A stretch of 64,000 nt of DNA from the NCBI RefSeq assembly GCF_015999245.1, contig NZ_JAEAMR010000018.1, positions 163,543 to 227,542 on the forward strand, written 5' to 3'. Source of the DNA: Streptomyces sp. AV19. Lineage in GTDB: Bacteria > Actinomycetota > Actinomycetes > Streptomycetales > Streptomycetaceae. The notes under the pieces were generated by a model. The model was not told the origin of the DNA. It made no database searches and saw only the letters and a list, made by a program, of their open reading frames with translations. The translations under genes were made by a program, and so were the position numbers. Positions 24,866 to 33,987 of the stretch are shown one piece after another (position 1 is the first letter of the stretch; the number at the start of each line of letters is the position of its first letter).

Positions 24866-26575
24866 ATGCCGCAGATGCCGCAGCTGGACGAACGTCGATA
24901 CCGAGCGCCGCTCGACGACCCCTCCCGCAATCCGCGCGTGCGGGCGGGCCGGCGCCTCCTCGACTACGTGACCACCACGGACCACAAGACGATCGGCAAC
25001 ATGTACCTGGCCACGTCCTTCGGGTTCTTCCTGCTCGGCGGCGTGCTCGCGCTGCTGATGCGGGCGGAACTCGCCCGGCCCGGACTGCAGATCGTCAGCA
25101 CCGCCCAGTACAACCAGCTCTTCACCCTGCACGGCACCGTCATGATGCTGCTGTTCGCGACACCGACCTTCACCGGCTTCGCCAACGCCATCATGCCGCT
25201 GCAGATCGGCGCCCCCGACGTCGCCTTCCCCCGGCTGAACGCGCTGACGTACTGGCTCTTCCTCCTCGGCAGCCTGACGGTGGTCTCCGGGCTGGTCGTC
25301 CCCGGCGGCGCGGCCTCCTTCGGCTGGTTCGCCTACACGCCGCTGAGCAGGGCGGAGTACTCCCCCGGCGCGGGCGGGGACCTGTGGACCATGGGCCTGG
25401 TGCTCACGGGCATCAGCACCACCCTGGGTTCCGTCAACTTCATGGCCACCATCATGTGCCTGCGTGCCCCGGGCATGACGATGTTCCGCATGCCCATCTT
25501 CACCTGGAACGTCCTCTTCACCTCGGTCCTGGTGCTCCTGGCGTTCCCCGTCCTGACCGCGGCCCTGCTCGCCCTGGAGGCGGACCGCAAGTACGGGGCG
25601 CACATCTACGACCCGGCCACCGGAGGGGCGCTGCTGTGGCAGCACCTGTTCTGGTTCTTCGGCCACCCGGAGGTCTACATCGTCGCGCTGCCGTTCTTCG
25701 GCGTGGTCACCGAGATCATCCCGGTGTTCAGCCGCAAACCCGTCTTCGGATACGCGGGCATGGTCGGCGCCACGATCGCCATCACGATGCTCTCCGCGTC
25801 CGTATGGGCCCACCACATGTTCGCGACGGGGGCGGTGCTGCTCCCGTTCTTCTCGCTCATGTCGTTCCTGATCGCCGTGCCGACCGGCGTCAAGTTCTTC
25901 AACTGGATCGGCACCATGTGGCGGGGCCACCTGTCGTTCGAGACCCCGATGGTCTGGGCGATCGGATTCCTCGTCACGTTCCTGCTCGGCGGCCTCAGCG
26001 GCGTCCTCATCGCCTCGCCCCCGCTCGACTTCCACCTCACCGATTCCTACTTCATCGTCGCGCACCTGCATTACGTGCTGTTCGGCACGATCGTCTTCTC
26101 CATGTTCGGCGGCTTCTACTTCTGGTGGCCCAAGCTGACCGGCAGGATGCTGGACGAGCGCCTGGGGCGGGTCCACTTCTGGACGCTGTTCGTCGGCTTC
26201 CAGGCGACGTTCCTCGTCCAGCACTGGCTCGGCGAGATGGGCATGCCGCGGCGCTACGCCGACTACCTGGCCGCGGACGGGTTCACCGTCCTCAACACGG
26301 TCTCGTCCATGGGCTCCTTCCTCCTCGGCCTGTCCACGCTGCCGTTCCTCTACAACGTCTGGAAGACCGCGAAATACGGGGCCCGTGTGGAGGCCGACGA
26401 CCCCTGGGGATACGGCCGTTCCCTGGAATGGGCCACCTCGTGTCCGCCACCGCGCCACAACTTCACGGCGATTCCCCGCATCGGCTCGGACTCGCCGGCC
26501 TTCGACCTCCACCATCCCGAGGTGGCGGCTCCGGAACGACTGCCGTCCGGTCTCCCCGGGGAGTTGGGCCGATGA
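24866..26575 (+). CDS. ctaD: Cytochrome c oxidase subunit I
   Basis: A 569-residue integral membrane subunit of the aa3-type oxidase, which reduces oxygen at a haem-copper centre and pumps protons. The haem and copper ligands are present: HGTVMM near residue 87, WFFGHPEVYIVALP near 262 with the His-Tyr pair, HHMF near 315 and HLHYVLFG near 400. Twelve membrane helices fit the length. ATG 24866 (MPQMPQLDERRY) has GGAG five bases upstream; longer in-frame starts add non-conserved sequence. It overlaps ctaF by ATGA. CtaC and CtaE are not encoded here, so this is likely a secondary copy separate from the main respiratory cluster. Confidence 0.92.
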   Translation: MPQMPQLDERRYRAPLDDPSRNPRVRAGRRLLDYVTTTDHKTIGNMYLATSFGFFLLGGVLALLMRAELARPGLQIVSTAQYNQLFTLHGTVMMLLFATPTFTGFANAIMPLQIGAPDVAFPRLNALTYWLFLLGSLTVVSGLVVPGGAASFGWFAYTPLSRAEYSPGAGGDLWTMGLVLTGISTTLGSVNFMATIMCLRAPGMTMFRMPIFTWNVLFTSVLVLLAFPVLTAALLALEADRKYGAHIYDPATGGALLWQHLFWFFGHPEVYIVALPFFGVVTEIIPVFSRKPVFGYAGMVGATIAITMLSASVWAHHMFATGAVLLPFFSLMSFLIAVPTGVKFFNWIGTMWRGHLSFETPMVWAIGFLVTFLLGGLSGVLIASPPLDFHLTDSYFIVAHLHYVLFGTIVFSMFGGFYFWWPKLTGRMLDERLGRVHFWTLFVGFQATFLVQHWLGEMGMPRRYADYLAADGFTVLNTVSSMGSFLLGLSTLPFLYNVWKTAKYGARVEADDPWGYGRSLEWATSCPPPRHNFTAIPRIGSDSPAFDLHHPEVAAPERLPSGLPGELGR

Positions 26576-26961
26576 AGCCGGAGGCATATCTCTTCGCAGG
26601 CGTGGCCGCGTTCTTCCTCGTCACCGACGCCGTGTACATCTGGCTCGCCCGGGAACCGGCCGGCGCCGCCGCCCTGGCCGTCTCCTTCGCCATGTCGTCG
26701 GTCATCGCGTTCTTCTGCGCGGTGAACCACCGCAGGAAGGGCGGCCGCCCCGAGGACCGCCCGGACGGCGAGATCGCCGAGCGGGCCGGCCGCCTCGACT
26801 TCTTCCCCCCGCACAGCACCCACCCGGCGGTCACGGCCGTCGGCATGACGCTCATGTCGCTGGGCGTGGTCTTCGGGCTCTGGCTGTTCCTCATCGGGCT
26901 GGGTGTGACGGGCGGCGGGATCTTCGGAATGGTCTTCCAGTACACCGACGTGGAGGCGTGA
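26572..26961 (+). CDS. ctaF: Cytochrome c oxidase subunit IV (CtaF)
   Basis: A 129-residue actinobacterial oxidase subunit with four hydrophobic segments (YLFAGVAAFFLVTDAVYIWL, LAVSFAMSSVIAFFCAV, AVGMTLMSLGVVFGLWLFLI, GVTGGGIFGMVF). The motif RLDFFPPHSTHP after the second helix pair is typical. It is translationally coupled to ctaD. It ends 13 bp before the convergent qcrB paralogue. Confidence 0.88.
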   Translation: MKPEAYLFAGVAAFFLVTDAVYIWLAREPAGAAALAVSFAMSSVIAFFCAVNHRRKGGRPEDRPDGEIAERAGRLDFFPPHSTHPAVTAVGMTLMSLGVVFGLWLFLIGLGVTGGGIFGMVFQYTDVEA

Positions 26962-26974
26962 GGAACCGCGCGGG

Positions 26975-28609
26975 CTACTCGCCCCCACCCCGCGGCGGCG
27001 GTCCCGCCGTCCTGCCCGTGATCTGGAGCAGCTCCTCCGGGTCCGCCGGCATCGCGACCCGGTCGCGGTAGTACCAGCCGCTCAGGGCCGCCCGGAGCCG
27101 CCGGCGGCGCGGCGCGCGCCCTCCGGGCCGGGCCATCGGCAGCGGCACGTCCCGGACCAGCAGGCGGTGGCGGCGTCCGGCGTCGAGCGGACGGTGCTCC
27201 TCGCCGATGCCGCCGTCGACGTCCTGGTCGACCAGGCCGCTCTCCTCGCCCTCGCGGAGCAGCCGGGCGTCACGGGCCTGCAGTGCCAGGCAGAACCGCT
27301 TGGTGACCAGGAAGGCGAGGACGGGTCCCGCGAAGACCGCCACCCGGAACGCCTCCGTCAGCGTCTCGACGGAGACGCGGAAGACGAAGGCGGCCACGTC
27401 GTTGCCGCCCGCCAGCAGGAGCACCGCGTAGAAGACGACGGCGGCGACGCCCAGGGCGGTGCGGGTCGGGCGGTCGCGGGGGCGGTCGCACAGGTGGTGC
27501 TCGACCAGGTCGCCGGTGACCCAGCGCTCGAAGAAGGGGTAGAGGAGCAGGCAGAGGGTGATCAGACCGGGCAGCACGAGGGCCGGGAGGAGGACGTTCC
27601 ACATCACGGTGTGGCCCGCCACGTCGGTCTCCCAGGGCGGCATCAGCCGCAGGGCGCCCTCCAGGAAGCCCATGTACCAGTCGGGTTGGGCGCCGGTCGA
27701 GACGTGATCTGCCCGGTAGGGGCCGAAGTCCCAGACCGGGTTGATCTGGGCCAGGCCGCCGAGGGCCGCGACGACGCCGAAGACCATCAGGCACAGCCCG
27801 GCCGACCGCGCCGCGAACTGCGGGAACATCGGGTGCCCCGCCACATTGCGATTGCTCCGGGCCCCGCCCGCCCACTGGGTGTGCTTGAGGTACACGACCA
27901 TCACCAGGTGCGCCCCGATCAGGGCGAGCAACAGGCCGGGCACGAACAGCACATGGACGATGTACAGCCGCGGGATGATCAGGTGGCCGGGGAACGAGCC
28001 GCCCCACAGGGCGAAGCTCAGATACGTGCCGACGACCGGGACCGACATCACGATCGTGTTCGCCGTGCGCATCCCCGTCCCCGACAGCAGATCGTCCGGC
28101 AGGGAGTAGCCGCAGAAGCCCTCCAGGAGGGCGAGGAGGAAGAGGGTCACGCCGATCAGCCAGTTCAGCTCCCGCGGCCGGCGGAAGGCGCCCGTGAAGA
28201 ACACCCTGAGCATGTGCACGCCGAGCGCGGCGACGAAGACCAGGGCCGCCCAGTGGTGCATCTGCCGGACGAGCAGGCCCCCGCGCACCTCGAAGCTGAG
28301 GCGGAGCGTCGACGCGTAGGCGTCCGTGACGATCAGCCCCCGCAGCGGCCCGTACGCGCCGTCGTACGGCTTCGCCGTCATGCCCGGCTCGAAGAACAGC
28401 GTCAGGTAACTGCCGGTCAGCACGAGGATCAGGACGCTGTAGAGGGTGATCTCGCCCAGCAGGAACGACCAGTGGTCCGGGAACGCCTTCCGCAGCAGCG
28501 CCCTGCCCGCCTCGGAGACCGGGGCGCGGCGGTCCACCGCCGCGTAGCCGGTGTACCCCGCCTGCCGGATCCGGGCCCTCAGCCGTGCCTTGCGGCTGGT
28601 GAACAGCAT
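26975..28609 (-). CDS. qcrB: Cytochrome bc1 complex cytochrome b subunit (QcrB paralogue)
   Basis: A 544-residue di-haem cytochrome b that would oxidise menaquinol. Haem ligands are visible in HHWAALVFVAALGVHMLRVF and HVLFVPGLLLALIGAHLVMV. The quinone-site PDWY appears as QPDWYMGFLEGALRLMPPWE. A long charged C-terminal tail (GRAPRRRRLRAALSGWYYRD) is typical of actinobacterial QcrB. The start has GAGAGGAG upstream. The partner genes qcrC and qcrA are not adjacent, so this is a stand-alone second copy. Together with the neighbouring ctaD/ctaF pair it looks like a partial alternative bc1-aa3 set. Confidence 0.9.
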   Translation of the reverse strand: MLFTSRKARLRARIRQAGYTGYAAVDRRAPVSEAGRALLRKAFPDHWSFLLGEITLYSVLILVLTGSYLTLFFEPGMTAKPYDGAYGPLRGLIVTDAYASTLRLSFEVRGGLLVRQMHHWAALVFVAALGVHMLRVFFTGAFRRPRELNWLIGVTLFLLALLEGFCGYSLPDDLLSGTGMRTANTIVMSVPVVGTYLSFALWGGSFPGHLIIPRLYIVHVLFVPGLLLALIGAHLVMVVYLKHTQWAGGARSNRNVAGHPMFPQFAARSAGLCLMVFGVVAALGGLAQINPVWDFGPYRADHVSTGAQPDWYMGFLEGALRLMPPWETDVAGHTVMWNVLLPALVLPGLITLCLLLYPFFERWVTGDLVEHHLCDRPRDRPTRTALGVAAVVFYAVLLLAGGNDVAAFVFRVSVETLTEAFRVAVFAGPVLAFLVTKRFCLALQARDARLLREGEESGLVDQDVDGGIGEEHRPLDAGRRHRLLVRDVPLPMARPGGRAPRRRRLRAALSGWYYRDRVAMPADPEELLQITGRTAGPPPRGGGE

Positions 28610-28771
28610 CCGACCGCGCTCCTCTCCCGTTCCGGCGTCCGTCAGGTCACTGCCCTACCCGGGCAGCGGACGGGCTACCGGCCGATTGCTCCGAGCGGCG
28701 CAGACCGGTGGCCGCCGGCGGCACGCCGGGCGAGGATCGGGGCGGTCCCGCGAACCACCGGAGGGCTGGTC

Positions 28772-29335
28772 GTGCCCCACCAACCGGACATCATCGGCGA
28801 ACTGACCGCCGGCCAGAGGGCGGTCCTCCGGCTGTTCGACGGCATCCGCGCCGCCGCCCCCGGCAGCGCGGCGCGCAAGGAGCTCGTCGACGCGGCGGCC
28901 GCCGAACTCGTCCGGCACGCGGTCGCCGTGCGGGAGCACCTGTATCCCGTCGTGCGGGAGCGGGTCGCCGACGGAGCGGACCGGGCGGAACGCGGCGCGG
29001 CGGCGCACCGCGACATCCGGCGGATCCTGCGGGAGCTGGACCGCACGGCCCCGGACGACCCGGAATTCGTCCCGCTGCTCCTCGGCCTGATCGGGCGCGT
29101 GACCGACGACTTCCTGGACGAGGAGCAGCGGCTCTTCCCCCGGCTCCAGGCCGTGTGCCCCGCCCGGACCCTGGACGAGCTCGGGGAGAAGGTACGCCGG
29201 AGCAGGCCCCGGCTGCCCACCCGTCCGCACGTCGCGCTCCCCCGCTCCGCGCCGGCCACCCGGCTGCTGGGAGCCGTGGACCGGCTGCGCGGCCTCCTGA
29301 CGGGCCGCGGCCGCGGGCGGCCCGCGAACGGCTGA
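28772..29335 (+). CDS. Hemerythrin-like HHE domain protein
   Basis: A 187-residue protein with a four-helix HHE cation-binding fold. Candidate di-iron ligands lie in LVRHAVAVREHLYPVV, AAHRDIRRIL and DEEQRLFPRLQA. The GTG at 28772 has GGAGGG seven bases upstream. The C-terminal 45 residues are basic and probably disordered. It may sense or store iron or oxygen species. Its position next to respiratory genes fits an oxygen- or redox-related role, but that is inference. Confidence 0.75.
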   Translation: MPHQPDIIGELTAGQRAVLRLFDGIRAAAPGSAARKELVDAAAAELVRHAVAVREHLYPVVRERVADGADRAERGAAAHRDIRRILRELDRTAPDDPEFVPLLLGLIGRVTDDFLDEEQRLFPRLQAVCPARTLDELGEKVRRSRPRLPTRPHVALPRSAPATRLLGAVDRLRGLLTGRGRGRPANG

Positions 29336-29445
29336 CGGCCGCCCGGGGCTTCCCGGCATGCCGGCGCCGCCGCGTCAGGGAGTGAACCCGGCCGGACCGG
29401 TCCGTGGTGCCGGTCCGGCCGGGGGCCGGGGAGGACGGCCGGCGG

Positions 29446-30933
29446 TCAGCCGCGGGGCAGCCACTCCGGGCGGCAGGCGCCGCGCGGGAGGAGGATCTGC
29501 CGGTACGCGCCCGGGGTCCCGGACATCCGCACCTGGTCGGTGACCCCCTGGTAGTGGCCGAGCGGGGTCTGCGCGGTGAAGGTCTCCGGGGCGGGGTAGG
29601 CGTGCTCCTCGCCGGTGCCGGCGATCGCGGTGGCGTACGCCTTGTCGAAGACGCCCATGCTCAGGATCCACAGGGCGACGCGGGACAGGGAGACGTGGAC
29701 GCGGTAGCTGCCGCCGTCGACGGCCCGGCGGCGCAGGGCCTCCACGATGCCGGCGGTCATGAACCACGAGACCAGGTAGTCGTTGACCACCGTGATCGGC
29801 GGCAGGGCCGGCCTGTCGCCGTCGCCCTCCAGGTGCAGCAGCCCGGTCAGCGCGCCCGCGGTCTGGTCGAAGCCGAGGTAGCCGGCCCAGGGGCCGGTGC
29901 GGCCGTTCAGCGAGACGGTCGCGTACACCAGGCCCGGCCGCCGGGCGATGGCCTCGTCCTCCGACAGGCCGATGGACTCCAGGAAGCCGGGGCGGCGGTT
30001 GGCGAAGAACACGTCGGCCCCCGCTTGGAGTTCATGGACGCGGGCCCGGCCCTCGGGGGTGTACGGGCTCACCGTCGCCGAGCGGACGCCGACGTTGGCC
30101 GTCCGGTACGTGACGTCGTGCTCCAGCTCGTTCGGCCGCCACAGGTTGAGCACGTCGGCCCCGTGCAGGGCCAGCGCCCGGCCGGCGCCGGCGCCCGCGA
30201 TGATGTGGCCCATGCCCAGCGACCGCACCCCGTCCAGCGGCGCGGTCGCGCCCTCGGGCAGCGGCTCGGGCGCGCTGTCGCCGACGCGCGTGATCTCCAC
30301 CAGCGGCATGTGCGCGAGGTGGTCGGTGTACTGGCGTTCCGTCAGGATCTCGCTCGGCGTGCGGACCATGGGCATCACCGCACCGGCCTCGGCCCCGGCC
30401 CTCTCCAGCTCGCGGGCGTCCCACCCGGCGATGGCGGCGGCGACCGCCTCGGGCACCTCCGGTGCGCCCAGCAGCTTCTGCGCGGCCTGCTTGATGTTGG
30501 GGTAGATGTTGAACGGCATCATCCAGCGCCCGTCGGCCGTCCGGTAGAAGGCGTTGGCATAGGCCATGTTGGGGATGGACGGGGTGCCTGCGGGGTAGCC
30601 GTTGAGCAGCTCCCACTTCTGGTCGTAGAAGGGGCAGAGCCGGTGCGGGCCCACCCTCAGGTCCATCGCGATGTCCTGGCCCGGACCGCCGCGCTGCCGC
30701 CACAGCGCGGCGACGGCGGCGGACTTGGCGACGAGGGCGATGCCGGAGGCGGCGCCGAGCCGCAGCGTGCTGGGCACCACGGGGTCGGCTCCGTAGTAGG
30801 TGATCGTGCCGCCGGTGTCCCCGGGCTTCAGCCCGATGCCGGCCAGGACGTCGGCCGTTTCGGCGTGGACGTCGAACGCGTCGTCCGTCGCGGGGGCGGC
30901 GATCGCCTGGGTGATCTTGTCGGTGAGAGACAT
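29446..30933 (-). CDS. CaiB/BaiF-type (family III) CoA-transferase
   Basis: A 495-residue CoA-transferase that moves CoA between carboxylic acids. The second half carries the family core: SLGMGHIIAGAGAGRALALH, NLWRPNELEHD and YLGFDQTAGALTGL, with the catalytic-region pattern RPGFLESIGLSEDEAIARRP. It is the last gene of a three-gene minus-strand operon, 39 bp after the dehydrogenase. With carnitine-type dehydrogenase and acetoacetate decarboxylase partners, it would activate or release an acyl-CoA in catabolism of a short-chain or quaternary-ammonium acid. Confidence 0.85.
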   Translation of the reverse strand: MSLTDKITQAIAAPATDDAFDVHAETADVLAGIGLKPGDTGGTITYYGADPVVPSTLRLGAASGIALVAKSAAVAALWRQRGGPGQDIAMDLRVGPHRLCPFYDQKWELLNGYPAGTPSIPNMAYANAFYRTADGRWMMPFNIYPNIKQAAQKLLGAPEVPEAVAAAIAGWDARELERAGAEAGAVMPMVRTPSEILTERQYTDHLAHMPLVEITRVGDSAPEPLPEGATAPLDGVRSLGMGHIIAGAGAGRALALHGADVLNLWRPNELEHDVTYRTANVGVRSATVSPYTPEGRARVHELQAGADVFFANRRPGFLESIGLSEDEAIARRPGLVYATVSLNGRTGPWAGYLGFDQTAGALTGLLHLEGDGDRPALPPITVVNDYLVSWFMTAGIVEALRRRAVDGGSYRVHVSLSRVALWILSMGVFDKAYATAIAGTGEEHAYPAPETFTAQTPLGHYQGVTDQVRMSGTPGAYRQILLPRGACRPEWLPRG

Positions 30934-30972
30934 GATGCGTGGTTTCCCGGGTGGGTGAGGTGCGGTGAGGGG

Positions 30973-31971
30973 TCAGTCGCGGGTGGGAGCGGGTGTGCCG
31001 GGGGCGTCGCCGAGGACGCGCATCAGGGCGACCTGCGCGCGGTCGCGGCGGGCGGCGAGCTCACCGACCGGCACGTCGCCGAACGCCTGCCGGGCCTGCT
31101 CGGTCAGCCGGGCGACGGTGGTCTCGTCGAAGGCGGGACGGCCCAGGCCCGGCCACATGGCTTCCATGGCACGGCCGAGGTGCTCGATGAAGTGCGGCAG
31201 ACCGCCGGGGCCGCCGCCGAGGTGGAAGGTGCGGAAGGGGCCCGCCACGGCCCAGCGCAGACCGATGGAGGCGGTGACGATGTCGTCGAGCTCCTGCTCG
31301 GTCACCACCCCCTCGGCCACCAGGTGCACGGCCTCGCGGAAGAGGGCGGACTGCAGCCGGTTGGCGACGAATCCGGGGACCTCCTTGCGCAGGACCTGCG
31401 GCCGCTTGCCGAGCGCCGCGTAGAAGTCGCGGGCCCGTTCCACGGTGGCCCGGGAGGTCCGCTCGCCGGGCACGATCTCCACCAGCGGCACCAGGTGCGG
31501 CGGGTTGAAGGGATGGCCGACGACCAGGCGTTCGGGCCGGCGCATCGCCTGTGCGATGGCGGTGGCCGGGATGCCGGAGGTGGAGGTGGCCAGCAGCGCG
31601 TGGGCGGGCGCGGCCCGCTCGACGGTCCGCCAGATCTCCTGCTTGGCCTCCAGTCGCTCGGGCCCGTTCTCCTGGACGACGTCGGCATCCGCGACGGCGG
31701 TGGCGAGGTCGGCCTCGAAGCGCAGCCGGCCGGTCAGGCCCTCGGTGGGCAGCCCCAGTCCGGCCAGGCCCTCGACGACCTCCTCCAGGCCGTCGAGGAC
31801 CAGCTTCTCCACGTCGGGGCGCGGGTCGCTGACGACGACGTCCATGCCGTGGGCGAGGAACAGTCCGGCCCAGGAGATGCCGATCACCCCGCCGCCGATG
31901 ATCGTGGCCCGCCGGTACGTGCCCGGGAGGCGGACGGCGTCCGCTGCCGCCGGTTCGGTGCTGTTGTCCAT
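30973..31971 (-). CDS. 3-hydroxyacyl-CoA dehydrogenase family (L-carnitine dehydrogenase-like)
   Basis: A 332-residue NAD-dependent dehydrogenase. The Rossmann motif IIGGGVIGISWAGLF lies at about residues 24-38 and the family signature VGHPFNPPHLVPLVEIVPG near 145-163. The C-terminal domain contains EVPGFVANRLQSALFREA. The single 3HCDH C-domain and the overall length match carnitine dehydrogenases and related enzymes that oxidise a beta-hydroxy acid. I prefer ATG 31971, ten bases from GAGAGAAG, over GTG 31980, which would leave no spacing. It lies between the decarboxylase and CoA-transferase genes with about 40-50 bp gaps. Oxidation of carnitine to 3-dehydrocarnitine is one possibility; other 3-hydroxy acids are not excluded. 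Confidence 0.85.
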   Translation of the reverse strand: MDNSTEPAAADAVRLPGTYRRATIIGGGVIGISWAGLFLAHGMDVVVSDPRPDVEKLVLDGLEEVVEGLAGLGLPTEGLTGRLRFEADLATAVADADVVQENGPERLEAKQEIWRTVERAAPAHALLATSTSGIPATAIAQAMRRPERLVVGHPFNPPHLVPLVEIVPGERTSRATVERARDFYAALGKRPQVLRKEVPGFVANRLQSALFREAVHLVAEGVVTEQELDDIVTASIGLRWAVAGPFRTFHLGGGPGGLPHFIEHLGRAMEAMWPGLGRPAFDETTVARLTEQARQAFGDVPVGELAARRDRAQVALMRVLGDAPGTPAPTRD

Positions 31972-32021
31972 GGTCTTCACGCTTCTCTCGGTGTCCGTGG
32001 TGCCGGCGGTGTCGGGAACCC

Positions 32022-32759
32022 TCAGCCGGCGAGGTAGTCGTGGACCGCTTCGGCGGGGCTGAGGGTGAGGTCGGCCACGATGTGGCTCGCGCCGACGACC
32101 TCCAGGACGGGCAGGTCCGCGAGCGGCGCCAGCGCGTGGGCGAAGAGCTGCAGCCGGGCAGGGCCGCGGAACGCGCTCTTGACCGTGATGTCGTCGATCC
32201 GGGTACGGACCAGCTCGCAGATGCGCGGCGTACCGTCGTAGCCGAGCGCGGTCTTGACCATGAACGTGGGCGTACGGATCTCCGCCCGGGCCTCGTCCGG
32301 GTCCATCGGGTCGTGCTTGTAGCCCATGGTGGCGGTGGCCACCCGCAGCGAGCCGTAGTCGAGGGTGCCGACCAGCGTGTCGGAGTCGACGCGGAGCACG
32401 GGGGAGCCGAACTTCTTCGGGTACGCGCTCAGTTCGCGGCCGCTGGTGATCGCCGGCACGCTGTCGACGTACATCGCCAGGTTGAACTCGCCGTGCTCGC
32501 CGTCGTGTTCGACGGAGATGAGCTGGCCGGCCTCGGTGTAGTCACCCAGGCCCGTCACATCCGGCATCCGGATGACCTCGAAGCGGACCAGCGGCTCGGG
32601 GACGGTCAGCGGCTCGGGGACGATCCGGCGCAGGGCTTCGGGGTCGGTGCGATAAGTGATGTTGAGGTACTCGCGGTCGGTGAACCGGTACCGGGCGGGG
32701 GCGTAGGCGGGCGCGTTCACCGGGGTGGTGAACAGGCGCGCGACGTCCTGCGAGCGCAT
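32022..32759 (-). CDS. Acetoacetate decarboxylase family protein
   Basis: A 245-residue beta-keto-acid decarboxylase. The Schiff-base lysine sits in ELSAYPKKFGSP, with lysines at residues 115 and 116, the position known for the clostridial enzyme. The acid pair expected nearby is present in the VRFEVIRMPDV region. It is the first gene of the three-gene operon and is divergent from the LysR gene. It would decarboxylate the keto acid made by the adjacent dehydrogenase, giving a consistent short catabolic pathway. Confidence 0.88.
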   Translation of the reverse strand: MRSQDVARLFTTPVNAPAYAPARYRFTDREYLNITYRTDPEALRRIVPEPLTVPEPLVRFEVIRMPDVTGLGDYTEAGQLISVEHDGEHGEFNLAMYVDSVPAITSGRELSAYPKKFGSPVLRVDSDTLVGTLDYGSLRVATATMGYKHDPMDPDEARAEIRTPTFMVKTALGYDGTPRICELVRTRIDDITVKSAFRGPARLQLFAHALAPLADLPVLEVVGASHIVADLTLSPAEAVHDYLAG

Positions 32760-32861
32760 CGGAGGACTCCAGGGGCTCAGGGATTCTCGGGAGGGGAAGA
32801 AGCGCCGGCCGGTCGGCCGGAGCTCCCCACGACCGAGTGAACGCCCCGGGCAGGATGTCTG

Positions 32862-32892
32862 TCCAATATATGTTTTCGTAGATCGAGATATG
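32862..32892. promoter_or_regulatory. AT-rich divergent control region of LysR and the catabolic operon
   Basis: Between the divergent decarboxylase and LysR starts the sequence becomes unusually AT-rich, with ATATATG and GAGATATG about 20 bp apart and a TATATT that could be a minus-strand -10 box. LysR regulators normally bind such a shared region. I cannot identify an exact T-N11-A site. Confidence 0.45.
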
Positions 32893-32901
32893 GTTGAGCA
32901 T

Positions 32902-33798
32902 ATGGAACTGACCAGGCGCCTCCTCGAACAATTCCTGGCCGTGGTCGACGAGCAGCACTTCGGCCGGGCCGCGGAACGCCTCTCGATGAGCCAGCCACCC
33001 CTCAGCCAGGCCGTCCAGCGCCTGGAGCGGGGCATCGGCGTGACCCTCCTGGAGCGGGGGCCGCGCGGTGTGCGCCCGACCCCGGCGGGCACGGCCTTCG
33101 CCGCGGACGCGCGGCGGATGCTCAACCTCCAGGACGCCGCCCTCGAACGGGCGCGGCGCGTCGCACACGGGCTGGAGGGCGACGTGCGGGTGGGGTACGT
33201 CAGCATCCTCAGCCACCGCCATCTGCCCCGGCTGCTGGACGCGGCCGCCCGGGAGACGCCCGGCCTGCGGATCAAGCTGCGCCAGGACTCCTCGGCCTCC
33301 GTGGCGGAAATGGTCCGGTCGGGCGCCCTCGACCTGGGGTTCCTGCGCGACCCCTCACCCGTACCGGCCGGCCTGGTCACCCGGGACGTCGCCGTCGAAC
33401 GCCTCGCCGCCGCACTCCCCACCGGCCACCGGCTGGCCGGTGAGGAAGCGATCGGACTGGCGGACCTGCGCGCCGAGGACTTCGTCCTGCCCGACGCCAC
33501 GGCGCTGCCGGCGCTCGCGCAGCAGCTCCAACTCGCCTGTCACGAAGCGGGCTTCACCCCCCGGCCCCGGGCCGCCGCCGACGACCTCACCGGCCTGCTC
33601 AGCTACGTGGCCTCCGGGCTGTGCGTCAGCGCCCTCCCCGAGACGCTGCGCGAATTCGCCCTCCCCGGAGTCGTCTTCGTCCCGCTCCGGGGCACATCGG
33701 CCAACCTGGACACCCGCATCACCGCCGTGTTCCGCCCGGACACGGACGCCGCCGTCCAGCGGCTGCTCCACCTGATCGCCCGTCATATGTCCGACTGA
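32902..33798 (+). CDS. LysR-family transcriptional regulator
   Basis: A 298-residue LysR regulator. The winged helix-turn-helix is at residues about 3-60 (LEQFLAVVDEQHFGRAAERL, SMSQPPLSQAVQRLERGIGV). A periplasmic-binding-protein-like effector domain follows. ATG 32902 gives the standard start MELTRRLLEQF; an in-frame ATG at 32890 adds MVEH and cannot be excluded. Its divergent position makes it the likely activator of the decarboxylase-dehydrogenase-CoA-transferase operon, responding to a pathway intermediate. Confidence 0.88.
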   Translation: MELTRRLLEQFLAVVDEQHFGRAAERLSMSQPPLSQAVQRLERGIGVTLLERGPRGVRPTPAGTAFAADARRMLNLQDAALERARRVAHGLEGDVRVGYVSILSHRHLPRLLDAAARETPGLRIKLRQDSSASVAEMVRSGALDLGFLRDPSPVPAGLVTRDVAVERLAAALPTGHRLAGEEAIGLADLRAEDFVLPDATALPALAQQLQLACHEAGFTPRPRAAADDLTGLLSYVASGLCVSALPETLREFALPGVVFVPLRGTSANLDTRITAVFRPDTDAAVQRLLHLIARHMSD

Positions 33799-33918
33799 GG
33801 CGGCATGTTCAGGTGATCGTGCCGGGCCGGAAGCGGGCGGCGCCTTCGGAGCCCGGGTGCCACGCGCGCCGCCCCGGCGGGCTGCCGCCCCAGCCGATCG
33901 GCATGCACCGGCCCAGGT

Positions 33919-33937
33919 CCGTCCCGGGCCGGGACGG
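33919..33937. terminator. Hairpin between convergent genes
   Basis: CCGTCCCG pairs with CGGGACGG around GGC. It lies between the ends of the LysR gene and the convergent ATPase gene, where a bidirectional terminator is expected. Confidence 0.55.
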
Positions 33938-33987
33938 GCCCGGCGCCGCGTTGCGTGCCGCGGACGGCACGGGACGCCGGCCGCGCG

